From Gamarada debralockiae (lineage: Eukaryota; Ascomycota; Leotiomycetes; Helotiales; Hyphodiscaceae): a stretch of DNA of 56,873 nucleotides. Position numbers and translations under genes: made by a program. The notes under the pieces are model-generated. The model made no database searches, was not told the DNA's origin, and saw only the letters and a list, made by a program, of their open reading frames with translations. Shown here one piece after another: positions 56,455 through 56,873 of the stretch. Position 1 is the first letter of the stretch. Each line of letters begins with the position of its first letter. The DNA lies in assembly GCA_002803225.1 (NCBI GenBank), contig NXFV01002069.1, positions 1-56,873 of the forward strand, given 5' to 3'.

Positions 56455-56873
56455 CTACCTCAATCCAAGCTTTCTAAATAGCCTATATCGTCTTGATGTC
56501 GATAGAGCTCCTTCAGAATCTAAACGTGATACATTGCCTTGAGGATCGCTCGCTGGCTCTTCTCTACCTTTTATAGCCTCTCTTTCTGTTATAGTCTCTA
56601 AATCCTGAAGAACTTCCCGTAAATTTTGACATGTAGGATGATTTAGTCCAACAACTTTCTCATATCCTGCAAGAGCCTTTGAATACATGATCCTGGCCTT
56701 TGTAAAATCGGCTTGACGTTTAAAGAGAGAGCCGAGACCCCATAACGTATTAAGCGCAGGGATATAAGTTGTAATATTACTTATACCAAGCGCCTTCTCA
56801 TAGCCTGGCAGCGCCCGCTGGTACATCTGCTCGGCCTCGACAAGCTTGCCTTGGTCGGCGTAGAGGTTCCCCA
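56455..56873 (-). CDS. TPR protein, C-terminal part, runs off the right edge
   Basis: Partial: 138 residues plus an incomplete codon are visible, continuing past 56873. It shows parts of two or three kinesin-light-chain-like TPR units: GNLYADQGKLVEAEQMYQRA, then LNTLWGLGSLFKRQADFTKA, ALAGYEKVVGLNHPTCQNL, followed by a short charged tail and the stop at 56455-56457. In fungi such TPR arrays usually end NLR-like (STAND) receptors with an NB-ARC or NACHT ATPase, or patatin-like or other effector domains at the N-terminus. Which of these it is must be read outside the window. Confidence 0.75.
   Translation of the reverse strand, partial: GNLYADQGKLVEAEQMYQRALPGYEKALGISNITTYIPALNTLWGLGSLFKRQADFTKARIMYSKALAGYEKVVGLNHPTCQNLREVLQDLETITEREAIKGREEPASDPQGNVSRLDSEGALSTSRRYRLFRKLGLR

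Overview
The window looks like nuclear DNA of a filamentous ascomycete (Pezizomycotina, possibly Leotiomycetes; the class is a guess). The evidence is short introns of about 42-120 nt with GT..AG ends and CTAAC-like branch points, Ser/Pro/Gln-rich low-complexity proteins, and a set of conserved fungal housekeeping genes: exocyst SEC3, the NUP98-NUP96 precursor, epsin, centrin, SRP40, mitochondrial EngB, FMC1 and a Pcl-type cyclin. Gene models were built by hand from reading frame, splice signals and exon phase. Every multi-exon model listed as a CDS closes in phase.

Layout. 1-5.7 kb is a decayed, repeat-rich left arm: a degenerate 104-bp tandem repeat, other small repeats, a 590-bp non-autonomous hAT-like element (2758-3347) with an exact 8-bp target duplication, a coding frame of about 380 codons on the minus strand broken only by four stops that single C-to-T changes could make (3892-5040), and a broken small coiled-coil/membrane gene. 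6-21 kb is mostly intact: a four-helix membrane protein (-), a 2EXR-type relic (+), an ADGF/ADA2-type deaminase (-), SRP40 (-) divergent from SEC3 (+), and an MFS monocarboxylate-type transporter (+) that converges on a DUF4419 gene (-) carrying one in-frame stop. 22.2-24.2 kb is sparse, with a decayed cell-surface protein tail. 24.2-45.7 kb is the densest core: a membrane/coiled-coil protein (-), a small hypothetical ORF (-), NUP98-NUP96 (-), centrin (+) converging on epsin (-), EngB (-) divergent from FMC1 (+), and a 1218-residue Pro/Ser-rich protein (+). About 4.4 kb without a convincing gene precedes a Pcl cyclin (50.1-51.2 kb). The right arm (51.2-56.9 kb) holds an ECM33-like relic, an unrecognised 384-residue ORF and, at the edge, the C-terminal part of a TPR protein of the kind found on fungal NLR/STAND receptors.

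How the genes relate. This is not an operon-like cluster. Themes are nuclear envelope and transport (NUP98-NUP96), polarised secretion and endocytosis (Sec3, epsin), spindle pole and cell cycle (centrin, Pcl cyclin), nucleolus (SRP40) and mitochondrial biogenesis (EngB and FMC1 from a shared 190-bp promoter). No prokaryote-style system, CRISPR, rRNA or tRNA gene was found. The least expected material is the contrast between an intact core and decayed flanks, where most of the stop codons that interrupt relics can be explained by C-to-T transitions, as expected of repeat-induced point mutation or simple pseudogene decay.
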